Assembly (NCBI GenBank): GCA_964250615.1
Contig: CAXUGM010000015.1
Source of the DNA: Blautia sp900556555
GTDB taxonomy: Bacteria > Bacillota > Clostridia > Lachnospirales > Lachnospiraceae
DNA length: 64,000 nt
Reading direction: 5' to 3' (one strand)
The position numbers and the translations under genes were made by a program. Positions 1-7,407 of the stretch are shown here, piece after piece (within the stretch, counting starts at the first letter, position 1; each line of letters opens with the position of its first letter). The notes under the pieces were generated by a model. The model had not been told where the DNA came from, searched no databases, and was given only the letters and a program-made list of their open reading frames with translations.

Positions 1-57
1 AGGGTCTCAGAGTACACAACTTGCTAGGAGGGTGCTCTGAGACCTTTTCCTTTTTGT
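1..57 (+). terminator. Rho-independent terminator of an upstream gene
   Basis: GGTCTCAGAG pairs perfectly with CTCTGAGACC around a loop of about 22 bases and is followed directly by TTTTCCTTTTT. It must end transcription of a gene lying left of the window, so the gene at 177 is likely to begin a new transcript. Confidence 0.75.
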
Positions 58-176
58 ATGCTGATGACAGTATACAGATCAATTCAGAGACAGGCAAGTA
101 AATCAGTATTTTGATAATTTATGAGGTCAACAACATGGTATCATTATCAGTGGAAAAGAATTAGGAGGAAGTTTAT

Positions 177-857
177 ATGGGGTTTATTAATAAGGTTATT
201 GATGGGTTGGATACCAGTAAGGAAAATTATGGGAAAATAAAAGAGAGCTTGGATTTATTAGTCGGTCTTGCAGAGGAAAAGGCCGTTAAATTTCAGAATG
301 AAGTGGAGGATTTATTGAAAATTGGAAGAGTAGAAAGCAATACAAGTCTTTATCTTCCGATTACACATGTAAAGAAGGTTATTGTGCAATATCGGTGTAC
401 TTCACCGAGTGGAACCAGCAATATCATGAAAGAGATAACAGATGCAGTTACTTCTTTGTTTGAAAAAGGGACAGCGCCTATTATTATTAACGGAATTTCT
501 AATATCTTAACGGAAATTGTTAATGATTTGACAGGAATCGCAAAGGGAACAGAAAAACGTTATTCCGCATATGCAGTTGGGGTTGATGGCAATCTGGCAG
601 CGCTGTCTGTTGTGCGTACGGATTTTATTATTTGGAGCAGAAAATTAGTCTCTAAGGCATTGCAGGAAGAGGTGGATTCTGTATTTTCCTGTGTAGCGTA
701 TAAGAGTGCAGTGGATGTTTCCAAAATGCAATTTGATGATTTTCTTTCGGCTTATATGAAAGTTCTGCAGGCATCTGGCACAACAGATATTCATCAGATT
801 GTGAAAGAAATTGAAGATGCAAAGGGAATTTTTAAAACCCTGGGAGGAAAGTTTTAG
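177..857 (+). CDS. Hypothetical protein, mostly helical, accessory region
   Basis: I do not recognise this 226-residue protein. The ATG lies behind a clear ribosome binding site (TTAGGAGG about 10 bases upstream). There is no signal peptide. The first 50 residues are charged and likely helical, and a hydrophobic stretch around residues 94-118 (IINGISNILTEIVNDL) could be buried helix rather than membrane. No catalytic motif stands out. It is followed by another unknown gene 100 bases downstream, with a small GCTGAC/GTCAGC hairpin between them. Codon use is AT-rich, like the rest of the 1-10600 accessory region and unlike the housekeeping genes to the right. Position beside nuclease and defence-type genes hints at a conflict-related role, but this is only inference from location. 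Confidence 0.6.
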   Translation: MGFINKVIDGLDTSKENYGKIKESLDLLVGLAEEKAVKFQNEVEDLLKIGRVESNTSLYLPITHVKKVIVQYRCTSPSGTSNIMKEITDAVTSLFEKGTAPIIINGISNILTEIVNDLTGIAKGTEKRYSAYAVGVDGNLAALSVVRTDFIIWSRKLVSKALQEEVDSVFSCVAYKSAVDVSKMQFDDFLSAYMKVLQASGTTDIHQIVKEIEDAKGIFKTLGGKF

Positions 858-956
858 GAAACTAAGTAATTATGGAGAGCAAGAATGATAGGGCTGACAG
901 ACAAGGTCAGCGTAATGGGGTCAGACCCTATAAAGAAATAGCAGAGGAAAAAAGAA

Positions 957-1529
957 ATGTTCTATATATGTGTATTTCTAACAGATATATCCGAAAAAAC
1001 TAAGCAAGTCTTTACAGAGGCTGGCTGGATTGCAAATTTTTCTACGATTTTGCTTTTTGTAATTTTTGTAATTGGAAAGATATGGATTCTTTGGCGAAAC
1101 CGAGCACTTTATGATGATAACATTGAATATATTCCGGTACAGAATGCAGAAGATGAGTATAATCATCAATATATTTTAGATGAAGGTGAATGTGATGTTA
1201 TTAAGATATCTTCTGTAGACGGCATTTATGACTTAAATGTATATGAAGTCAAGCTGACACCGAAGGGAAAATACAAAAAAGGAAAGAAAGTAGATTCCCG
1301 TTATGAAGATAATATCTGCCATCCTTTAAAGCTGAATAAAAACGAAGCAGTGTATATCCGCACAAAATTCGAAGGGATAGTTCCACGATATATGATAGAA
1401 ATCAAGAAGTATGATTATACGGTAATCACAGCTATTTTGTGTATGAATGGAAAAGTAGGAGGGATTTCTTTGTTCAATCAGAAGGTTAAGAGAAATCCCC
1501 TAAGCTGGCTATACTATTTGTGTAAATGA
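957..1529 (+). CDS. Hypothetical single-pass membrane protein
   Basis: This 190-residue protein of unknown function has one strong membrane segment (about residues 26-46, FSTILLFVIFVIGKIWILW) followed by a basic stop-transfer patch and a soluble, mixed beta-strand-looking domain of about 140 residues that would face the cytoplasm or the outside. Start ATG has a weak purine-rich site (GAGGAAAAAAG). No known motif is visible. Its first 29 codons are duplicated, in truncated form, at 2940-3074, so this family has been copied within the locus. The gene is AT-rich and sits among accessory genes; transfer is likely. The ORF is intact and long enough to be real, but function is not known. Confidence 0.55.
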   Translation: MFYICVFLTDISEKTKQVFTEAGWIANFSTILLFVIFVIGKIWILWRNRALYDDNIEYIPVQNAEDEYNHQYILDEGECDVIKISSVDGIYDLNVYEVKLTPKGKYKKGKKVDSRYEDNICHPLKLNKNEAVYIRTKFEGIVPRYMIEIKKYDYTVITAILCMNGKVGGISLFNQKVKRNPLSWLYYLCK

Positions 1530-1707
1530 TATTCATTTCTTGTCGATTTATGTATGGAAGATTCAGAGGTTGCTTCTTGAATGCTACGGTGTTCGGAGCA
1601 GCAAGGGTTAAAAAGTCAGGGTTTCTTTGTGATTCCTTTGGAATTGACAAGAGAAATATCCGTGTGGAACAGATAGAGCAATTTTTATGGTGTTGAATTT
1701 TGCGACG
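1530..1707 (+). other. Gene-poor stretch with a possible 48-codon ORF remnant
   Basis: Between the membrane protein gene and the Rpn promoter the only open frame is ATG at 1550 to TGA at 1696, about 48 codons, with no good ribosome binding site and no recognisable motif. It is more likely the remains of a decayed gene than a working one. A terminator follows at 1708. Confidence 0.2.
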
Positions 1708-1740
1708 AAACAGGCCAGGCGGTTTGCCTGGTTTGTTTCC
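1708..1740 (+). terminator. Rho-independent terminator
   Basis: AAACAGGCCAGGC pairs with GCCTGGTTTGTTT around a five-base loop and runs into a T-rich tract. It ends transcription coming from the unknown genes at 177-1529 before the promoter of the Rpn gene. Confidence 0.6.
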
Positions 1741-1800
1741 TTATAAAAAATAAGGCTTGCTTCTTTCCGGATAAGGCTATTATAATGAGAGTATAGAAAC
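1741..1800 (+). promoter_or_regulatory. Promoter repeat, copy 1 (Rpn cassette)
   Basis: TTGCTT at 1757-1762 and TATAAT at 1781-1786 are separated by 18 bases, a sigma-A type promoter. The surrounding 60 bases (ending CTATTATAATGAGAG..ATAGAAAC) recur at 6261-6317 and 10615-10670. This copy is the likely promoter for the Rpn nuclease gene, which would leave a leader of about 200 bases without an evident gene. Confidence 0.6.
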
Positions 1801-1997
1801 AATGAAGCAAAGACTTAGATGCATAAGGAAGGTGATTCGGCAAAGAAAATTCACTTCTACGGAAGAGAAACATACATGGATATTTAACATTCCGGGAAAA
1901 TACTATCAGAAGATGTGATTTATAAAGTACATGAGATGACACGATATCGGTTATTACGATAAATAGCTTGAAATTAAAAAAAGAGCGAGGTGTTAAT

Positions 1998-2852
1998 GTG
2001 CAGGAAACAAAACGGAATGTAATGAACGAAGAAGATTTACAAAGGATAAAAGAACTTCGCCTGATGGATGATGACTTTTTTTCAGAAGCACTGAATGGAA
2101 AGATTGAAGCAGTTGAGTATATACTGAATACGATTTTAGAGTGTGATGATATCAAAGTAAAATCTACAAAGGCGCAAGTAGAATATAAAAGTGCAACAAA
2201 ACGTTCCATCACTTTAGATATCCAGGCAGAGGATGTAAATGGAAAACTTATGGATATTGAAATTCAGCGTTCTGATCGGGGAGCAGGAGTGAAAAGGGCA
2301 AGGTTTCACAGCAGCATGATTGACCGTACACTGCTCTGTAAGGGAGACGATTTCGAAGATTTGGTTGATACATATGTGATTTTCATTACAGAAAATGATA
2401 AATTTGGCAAGGGAATTCCGCTATATCACGTCGAAAGAAGAATTAAAGAGATGGAGTATGCATTGTTTGGTGATGGGGCACACATTATATATGTAAATGG
2501 CGAGTATAGAAATATGGAACATCCTGTAGGAAGTTTGATGCATGACTTCAACTGTAAAGAAGCAAAAGATATGGTGAATCCATTGCTTGCCGAAGAAGTC
2601 CGATATTTAAAGGAAACAGAAGGAGGTCGAAGCCAGATGTGTAGACTTTTAGAAGAGATGAGGAATGAAACAGCTGAAAAAGCAAAAGCAGAAGGAAAAG
2701 CAGAAGGAAGGGCAGAAGGAAAAGCAGAAGAGAGAGTAAGTACTGCTCTGAAGATGCTGGCAAGAGGGCGCGATTCGATAGAGGAAATTGCGGAGATGAC
2801 GGGTTTGTCTCTGGAAGAGGTTCAGAAGTTGGCAGATAAACAAACAGTATAA
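1998..2852 (+). CDS. Rpn-family recombination-promoting nuclease / PD-(D/E)XK nuclease family transposase
   Basis: Members of this family are PD-(D/E)XK endonucleases related to E. coli RpnA-E, and are often annotated as transposases; they cut DNA and stimulate RecA-independent recombination. The N-terminal part (LRLMDDDFFSEALNGK) and the segment with DIQAEDVNGKLMDIEIQRSD match the family core, the D..(E)IQ motif giving the catalytic acidic residues. The C-terminal third has the characteristic Ala-Glu-Gly-Lys repeats (AEGKAEGRAEGKAEE) and a short helix-turn-helix-like end (IEEIAEMTGLSLEEVQKLAD). I place the start at GTG 1998, seven bases after GCGAGG; an upstream TTG at 1968 has no ribosome binding site. 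A terminator follows immediately. The gene behaves like a self-contained cassette with its own promoter, and a cassette scar occurs at 6261-6361. Confidence 0.85.
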   Translation: MQETKRNVMNEEDLQRIKELRLMDDDFFSEALNGKIEAVEYILNTILECDDIKVKSTKAQVEYKSATKRSITLDIQAEDVNGKLMDIEIQRSDRGAGVKRARFHSSMIDRTLLCKGDDFEDLVDTYVIFITENDKFGKGIPLYHVERRIKEMEYALFGDGAHIIYVNGEYRNMEHPVGSLMHDFNCKEAKDMVNPLLAEEVRYLKETEGGRSQMCRLLEEMRNETAEKAKAEGKAEGRAEGKAEERVSTALKMLARGRDSIEEIAEMTGLSLEEVQKLADKQTV

Positions 2853-2857
2853 GACGA

Positions 2858-2897
2858 GTTTTCCCCAGTCATGTGTAAAAGTATGACTGGGGAAAAC
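2858..2897 (+). terminator. Terminator of the Rpn cassette
   Basis: GTTTTCCCCAGTCAT and ATGACTGGGGAAAAC form a perfect 15-pair stem around a 10-base loop six bases after the stop codon. There is no long T tract on the plus strand, so termination efficiency is uncertain. A near-identical hairpin stands at 6326-6361 without the gene. Confidence 0.6.
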
Positions 2898-2939
2898 TAT
2901 ATAGGATACCTATAAAAATAGTTTGTTAAGGGTGAAGGA

Positions 2940-3074
2940 ATGGGATGTATAGGTGTATTTCTGACAGATATACTCGAAAAAACTAAGCAAGCATTTTCAG
3001 AGGCTGGCTGGATTGCAAATTTTAGGTTATTTCTGGAATCCCATATCATCGGATCGAGAAGTGATATCTGCTAA
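2940..3074 (+). pseudogene. Truncated copy of the 957-1529 membrane protein gene
   Basis: ATG 2940 behind GAAGGA opens a 44-codon frame reading VFLTDILEKTKQAFSEAGW, which matches VFLTDISEKTKQVFTEAGW of the protein at 957. Identity at the DNA level extends through GAGGCTGGCTGGATTGCAA and ends abruptly at about position 3023, after which the sequence is unrelated and the frame stops. It lacks the membrane segment and the soluble domain, so it is a remnant from duplication or recombination. Confidence 0.65.
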
Positions 3075-3099
3075 AGTGGAAGAATTGGCCAATATGTCT

Positions 3100-3323
3100 G
3101 AATTGGAAAATTTCTCATACCAGGATTTGAAGTGGTTAAGGACTGTCTGTATTCAGATAATGTTAGAATTGCTGTGGAAAATGAAGCCGGAATGCAGATT
3201 TCATTACCGACAGGGACTCCAAAAGATATGTGGACTTCAAAAGACTACGTTATTCAAATGTTTGAATACTGGCTTGATGGTATGTATAAGCTTAAAGCAA
3301 TTGAAGAATATTATGAAATTTAG
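3100..3323 (+). pseudogene. Decayed gene fragment
   Basis: A frame open from about 3102 to the TAG at 3323 encodes roughly 73 residues with a protein-like composition (for example NVRIAVENEAGMQISLPTGT and KDYVIQMFEYWLDGMYK). It has no start with a ribosome binding site; the first in-frame start is GTG 3132. A second frame open across 3013-3120 also looks protein-like up to about 3120, which suggests a frameshift. I do not recognise the parent family. Confidence 0.35.
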
Positions 3324-3764
3324 TTTAAACTTCAGCGTGTAGGTAATCATCTTGTGCCTGAAGAAGTCCATCCGTGAATCCTACTTTCGAGAAAATATAA
3401 TAGTTTAGAATCGGTCGCACACCTAAGTTTTCATATGATATGGAATGTCCGATGGAGCTTTTGGTGCGTGTATATAAGACAGAAAAGGACTTTCACGAAC
3501 AGAAACCGTTCTGTGAGATAGAATATCTTCCAGAAGAATATAGGGGTGTTGTGAATATAAAGTAGTTTATAACGAAAATTAATGGAGAAATATTGTATAT
3601 ACTGATCAGTTAGAGCACATACACTATTGTATCGGAATACTCAGAGAGGAATGAGTGATTCTTCTTGCAGATGTGCTGAGGAATGGGTATACTATTAAAG
3701 AAGGTATTGAAAAGCAAAAGTGGTATGGACATTTTGTTTTTTGAAAGAGAGGAGAAGTATCAAA
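3324..3764 (+). other. Gene-poor stretch with a coding remnant at 3404-3565
   Basis: No intact gene is visible. A frame open from 3404 to TAG 3565 encodes about 53 residues that read like the C-terminal end of a protein (FSYDMECPMELLVRVYK and IEYLPEEYRGVVNIK), without a convincing start. The rest has no long frame, repeat or clear terminator. It seems to be the graveyard of one or more accessory genes upstream of the Septu-like pair. Confidence 0.4.
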
Positions 3765-5036
3765 ATGATATTAAAGAAATTAGAACTTTCTAATTTTAAA
3801 ATGTTTGAATCTTTGAGTCTGAATTTTAATCCGGGATTTAATCTGATACTTGGAGATAATGGTGTAGGAAAGACTACAATATTAGAAGCAGCATCTGTTG
3901 CAATATCTGGTTTTTTAGCGGGAATGGAAGATGTACCGACAAGAAATATTTATAAGAATGATGTGTATTATGAGATTGTAAAAGACAGTAATGGAATCCC
4001 GAATAAATTATATAGTACCCGGCCGACAGAAGTTGTTAGTACAATAAGTTATGCAGATAGAGAGTATACATGGTCAAGAATGAAGAAGGATGCAACGGGG
4101 GCTAGTCGGACAACGATAAATCCAAAGGATATTTTACAGGTATCACAGCTGCTTGTGAATAGCAGAGATGATAAAGTGTTCCCTTTGCTTAGTTACCAGG
4201 GAGCTTCCAGACATTGGATTTCCGCTCGAAGTGATGCAAATGAAAAAAGAAGGAAACAGCTTCATGATCGAAGATGCGGATATTTGGGCTGTATGGACAG
4301 AACGGTTAATATGTTTATGATATATGACTGGTGTAAGCAGATGGAGTGGAATACTGTAAAATTAAAAAAGATTCCGAAGAGTTATGAAAGGTTTCGGAAC
4401 GTTATTTCTAATTTTATGTCCATTATGAATGAAGACCGTTTTAGTGAAGTTATCTTTGATCTGAATGTAGAGAAGCTGCTTTATATAGAAAATGGAGAGT
4501 TTAAAGAAATTGAGGATTTGAGTGCGGGATATCAATCTATCTTGAATCTTGTGATTGATTTGGCTTATCGTATGGTGGTTCTCAATCCGGAGGCAGCTAT
4601 GGATATTCGTGAAATAGAAGGAATTGTTTTAATTGATGAAATTGATTCTAATTTACACCCGAAATGGCAGTGGAAAATAGTGGATGCACTTACAGGAACA
4701 TTTCCTAATGTACAGTTTATAGCGGCAACACATTCGCCGATTATTGTTTCATCTTGTAAAAATGCCAATATTATAAACATTAATGAAAAGCAGGAGGTGC
4801 GGTACATTGAGGATAGTTATGCATTTTCTGTTAATGAGATTTTAAAGGACATGTTAGGGTATTATATGCGTCCGGCAAAAATTGAAGATTTAATTGAAGA
4901 ATTTGAGTATGGCATGGATCGGGATGAATACGATAAGGCTAAAAATGCACTGTTAAGTTTAAAAGAGATTTTAGGGGAGGAGCATCCAAAGGTAGTAGCC
5001 CTAAGTTCGGAATATGCAAGTGAAGCGGAGGAATAG
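3765..5036 (+). CDS. ptuA: Septu-like AAA/ABC-type ATPase PtuA
   Basis: This 423-residue protein is an SMC/RecF-like ATPase of the kind that serves as the sensor or scaffold in Septu antiphage systems. Walker A is GDNGVGKT (residues 30-37), an ABC-signature-like LSAGYQS lies at 252-258, Walker B with catalytic acidic pair is GIVLIDEID (286-294) followed by SNLHP, and the H-loop is ATHSP (321-325). The middle (60-240) is the insertion typical of OLD/RecF-like ATPases. I choose ATG 3765, preceded by GGAGAAG, over the longer frame beginning at 3720. It ends two bases before the HNH gene, so the two are co-transcribed and probably form one complex. Family knowledge: PtuA with an HNH nuclease PtuB degrades nucleic acid on phage infection. 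No retron reverse transcriptase is present here, which fits stand-alone Septu. Confidence 0.8.
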   Translation: MILKKLELSNFKMFESLSLNFNPGFNLILGDNGVGKTTILEAASVAISGFLAGMEDVPTRNIYKNDVYYEIVKDSNGIPNKLYSTRPTEVVSTISYADREYTWSRMKKDATGASRTTINPKDILQVSQLLVNSRDDKVFPLLSYQGASRHWISARSDANEKRRKQLHDRRCGYLGCMDRTVNMFMIYDWCKQMEWNTVKLKKIPKSYERFRNVISNFMSIMNEDRFSEVIFDLNVEKLLYIENGEFKEIEDLSAGYQSILNLVIDLAYRMVVLNPEAAMDIREIEGIVLIDEIDSNLHPKWQWKIVDALTGTFPNVQFIAATHSPIIVSSCKNANIININEKQEVRYIEDSYAFSVNEILKDMLGYYMRPAKIEDLIEEFEYGMDRDEYDKAKNALLSLKEILGEEHPKVVALSSEYASEAEE

Positions 5037-5038
5037 GT

Positions 5039-5827
5039 ATGATTCATATTCAGAAGAGGCGGACTCCTAACATAATAAAAGAACAAGTAGAAAAAATAAA
5101 GAATACTCCCGATAGCGGTTATAGAGGTATCGTATTGCCCGAGGATACCAAACAATTGAGACAATTGTTTGAGCAAATGCCCAAAGATGAAATTCGCCTA
5201 GCATTATATAAGGAGCAACATGGTTTATGTGCCTATTGTATGGGAAAAATACATCCTGATTCTGAAAACATGAAAATAGAACACTATGTGGCGTTGTCAG
5301 AAAGCAAAAAACAGGCATTGGATTATCAAAATTATTTAGGGGTGTGCTATGGTGGAGAAAAAGGCGAGAAGGATGGCACCCGGGTATTGTGCTGTGATGC
5401 AGCAAGAAAAGATGTGAAGCTGACAATAAATCCTTGGAATAAAAGACAGATGGAGGCAATTGCTTATCAACGAAATGGAGAAATTTTTGTACGTAATAAT
5501 TTAGGATTGGATAATCAATTGGTAGCAGATATGCAAAAGGACATAGATGATGTATTAGGGTTGAATGGAAAGCGTGATTCAAAAGGAAGAATTGTTTCTG
5601 ATACATCGTCAAAGTTAATTGCGAATCGCAGAGGGATTTATGACAGTGTTTCGAATCAATTTCAGCGATGGGATAAAGAAAATTGTTTGACAGTTGAATT
5701 TCTACAGGATCAGATTGATAAGTTGGAAAAGCAGTTGGCAAGAGATAATGAGGCACTTCCATTTATAGGTGTGAGATTATATTTTTATAAGCGAAAGCAG
5801 GAGAAACTAAAAAGGCAGAAATTATAG
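5039..5827 (+). CDS. ptuB: Septu HNH endonuclease PtuB (retron-associated HNH family)
   Basis: The 262-residue product carries a CxxC-type HNH/zinc fold: CAYC at residues 64-67, the core Glu-His at 81-82 (KIEHY), Asn 98 in DYQNYLGVCYGG, CCD at 118-120 and the closing NPW at 131-133. This is the pattern of the TIGR02646-type HNH proteins found with PtuA ATPases in Septu and in some retrons. It starts two bases after ptuA. The C-terminal half (about 140-262) is helical and basic, ending in a Lys/Arg-rich tail, and probably binds the ATPase or nucleic acid. Catalytic residues look intact, so the nuclease is likely active. The nearest alternative is a plain McrA-like HNH protein, but the ATPase partner makes Septu the better call. 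Confidence 0.8.
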   Translation: MIHIQKRRTPNIIKEQVEKIKNTPDSGYRGIVLPEDTKQLRQLFEQMPKDEIRLALYKEQHGLCAYCMGKIHPDSENMKIEHYVALSESKKQALDYQNYLGVCYGGEKGEKDGTRVLCCDAARKDVKLTINPWNKRQMEAIAYQRNGEIFVRNNLGLDNQLVADMQKDIDDVLGLNGKRDSKGRIVSDTSSKLIANRRGIYDSVSNQFQRWDKENCLTVEFLQDQIDKLEKQLARDNEALPFIGVRLYFYKRKQEKLKRQKL

Positions 5828-6082
5828 TCTGCCTCGTATAGAAGAGAGAAGTGCTTCTGCAACAAATTTACATATAATGTGGCGGTGAGACAGTTGGTTC
5901 CAATTGGAGATTTATGACCAGGTGTGGACGGTGCGTGATTTTAAATTTGATCAGATTTTCTATATTTTCTAGGCACAAATCGGTGGGCTTTAAGAGAACA
6001 TGGAATCTGGACTACTTTTTTTAGTTCTCAATAGGCTGTAAGAAAGATTCCACAAATCCAACCTACATTATAAAGGTAAAAG
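5828..6082. other. Intergenic stretch, no gene seen
   Basis: No frame here has a credible start and length. A frame ending in TAG at about 5972 (VRDFKFDQIFYIF) may be the tail of a lost gene. The stretch is AT-rich and leads into the tandem repeats at 6083. Confidence 0.4.
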
Positions 6083-6233
6083 GTAGGTCTGGAAGAGGAA
6101 ATTATAGAATGCGGCCTATGTAAGCCAGAAAAAAGTAGGTAACATGAGAAAATTATGAACTTCAGCCTGTTTGAGTCACAAAATTGTAAGCTACTAGGAG
6201 AAATTTACAGAATATAGCCTACACTGCTTATCC
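6083..6233 (+). repeat. Three degenerate tandem repeats of about 51 bases
   Basis: Units begin with GTAGGT/GTAGGT/GTAAGC at 6083, 6135 and 6186, giving periods of 52 and 51 bases. Each contains a GA(G)AAATT core followed by GAAT/GAAC and then a GCCTA/GCCTG element at the same offset. Similarity is partial, so the copies are old or under weak constraint. There is no coding frame across them. Confidence 0.45.
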
Positions 6234-6260
6234 TTGTCTTTGTCAAATAATGTTTTGCAT

Positions 6261-6317
6261 CAGAAAATCAAGGTTGCTTCTTTCCCAGTTTATCTATTAT
6301 AATGAAAACATAGAAAC
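6261..6317 (+). promoter_or_regulatory. Promoter repeat, copy 2 (cassette scar)
   Basis: TTGCTT at 6274-6279 and TATAAT at 6298-6303, 18 bases apart, within the same repeat found at 1741 and 10615. Here the repeat runs straight into TAAGACGAG and the Rpn-type terminator hairpin. It may still initiate transcripts, but the hairpin at 6326 should stop many of them before the gene at 6514. Confidence 0.55.
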
Positions 6318-6325
6318 TAAGACGA

Positions 6326-6361
6326 GTTTCCCCAGTCATGTGTAAATGTATGACTGGGGAA
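6326..6361 (+). terminator. Orphan Rpn-type terminator hairpin
   Basis: TTCCCCAGTCAT and ATGACTGGGGAA form a perfect 12-pair stem with a 10-base loop. About 43 bases here match 2850-2893 with one mismatch and one missing T. No gene precedes it, only promoter copy 2. Confidence 0.55.
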
Positions 6362-6513
6362 TTGTATAGTGCATTGGAAAATCAGGAAGTCATTAGCGTG
6401 GATTTTTATGATATTGATACGATTTCTATGAATAGTTGATTAAGTGAATGCAGGAAAAAACTGTCATTCTGTCAAGATAATACATATATCAATTCGTTAC
6501 GGAGTACATAACT

Positions 6514-7407
6514 ATGTTAGAAATATACAACTACAATGCTGGCAAAGGTGATTGTTTGAGAATCAGATTTGCAGGCATCTCTGGAAAAGTTCATAATATT
6601 ATGATTGACTCTGGTGTGATTCGGTTTGGGAGTTCTTTTAAATCAATCTGTGAAGGAATACACAATGCCAGTGAAACGATAGATTATCTTTTTATTACTC
6701 ATGAAGATGAAGATCATCTTGGCGGTTTGCTTTGGAATTTGAGGAATAAAAATGATGTACATGTAACTGAAGTTAAAATGAATGGTAATGCCTTTTATAA
6801 TTTGTATCTTTCCACACAGCAAAGCAATGCAGTCTACAAATTGTTGACTGAACAATCTGTTCCTATAACCCCTGCGTTATCAGGTGATGTAATTAAAGTT
6901 GATGGTGCAACAATAAAGGTTCTGCGGCCGGGCAAGGAGCAAGCTGCATCACATTTTTATCCAAAAGTTCCATTGAGTTACCAATCTGACTATGGATATA
7001 CATTTGAAGAGCTGATGGATAAGGAAATAATGATGACGGATTTAAGCCAAAGCAATAAAGCTTCTATAGTATTTGAGTTCCTCTATGAAGGGAAACGAAT
7101 TCTGTTTACCGGAGATGCCTGGGCAGAAGATATTGTTAATGTGGCAGCAGATAAATATGATATTATAAAGTTACCGCACCATGGCTCTGTTAGAAATATC
7201 TCAGAGTCATGGGAGAAGATGAAATGCAATCGCTTTATTATTTGTACGGATGGTGTGATGCATCCAGATAAACAAACTTTGGCAAAATTACAAAAGTGGA
7301 ACGGAGATATCACTGTGTATGGCTCCAATCCATGGTGGAATAAAATGATGTATCCAGATGAAGCGTGCAATATTTCTTTTGTTAAAGGAGAATGTATAAC
7401 GTGCTAG
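6514..7407 (+). CDS. ComEC-like metallo-beta-lactamase-fold hydrolase
   Basis: The 297-residue protein is a stand-alone MBL-fold enzyme of the ComEC/Rec2 type. Metal-binding motifs are intact: THEDEDHLGG (His63, Asp65, Asp67, His68), the second-site FTGDAW (Asp201) and KLPHHGS (His222, His223). The N-terminal YNAGKGDCLRI and the NKASIVFEF strand before GDAW are typical for the group, whose members hydrolyse phosphodiesters or nucleic acids. No signal peptide or membrane segment, so it is cytoplasmic, unlike true ComEC. The stop overlaps the start region of the following protease gene, which implies translational coupling and a shared job. MBL and trypsin-like proteins occur together in predicted bacterial conflict systems; that role is inferred here. 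ATG 6514 lacks a strong ribosome binding site (ACGGAG, 10 bases upstream, is the best). Confidence 0.85.
   Translation: MLEIYNYNAGKGDCLRIRFAGISGKVHNIMIDSGVIRFGSSFKSICEGIHNASETIDYLFITHEDEDHLGGLLWNLRNKNDVHVTEVKMNGNAFYNLYLSTQQSNAVYKLLTEQSVPITPALSGDVIKVDGATIKVLRPGKEQAASHFYPKVPLSYQSDYGYTFEELMDKEIMMTDLSQSNKASIVFEFLYEGKRILFTGDAWAEDIVNVAADKYDIIKLPHHGSVRNISESWEKMKCNRFIICTDGVMHPDKQTLAKLQKWNGDITVYGSNPWWNKMMYPDEACNISFVKGECITC

Noticed and set aside
1685..2212. Minus-strand frame of 175 codons over the Rpn gene
   Set aside because: It is antisense to a clear Rpn reading frame, has no ribosome binding site and a Ser/Phe-rich composition typical of shadow frames.
1998..2852. Full transposable element around the Rpn gene
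   Set aside because: Although the family is often called transposase, there are no terminal inverted repeats or target duplications visible, only a promoter and terminator at the ends.
5067..5762. Minus-strand frame of 231 codons over ptuB
   Set aside because: It is antisense to intact HNH motifs; the translation has no domain and an odd His/Leu/Ser bias.
6083..6233. CRISPR array
   Set aside because: The units are degenerate without exact repeats or unique spacers, and no cas gene is near.
6350..6439. 29-codon frame starting inside the orphan terminator hairpin
   Set aside because: No ribosome binding site, very short, and its first codons are part of the hairpin repeat.
5828..6513. Possible retron msr-msd RNA next to the HNH gene
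   Set aside because: No reverse transcriptase gene is present and the tandem repeats do not form the long inverted ends expected of an msr-msd region.
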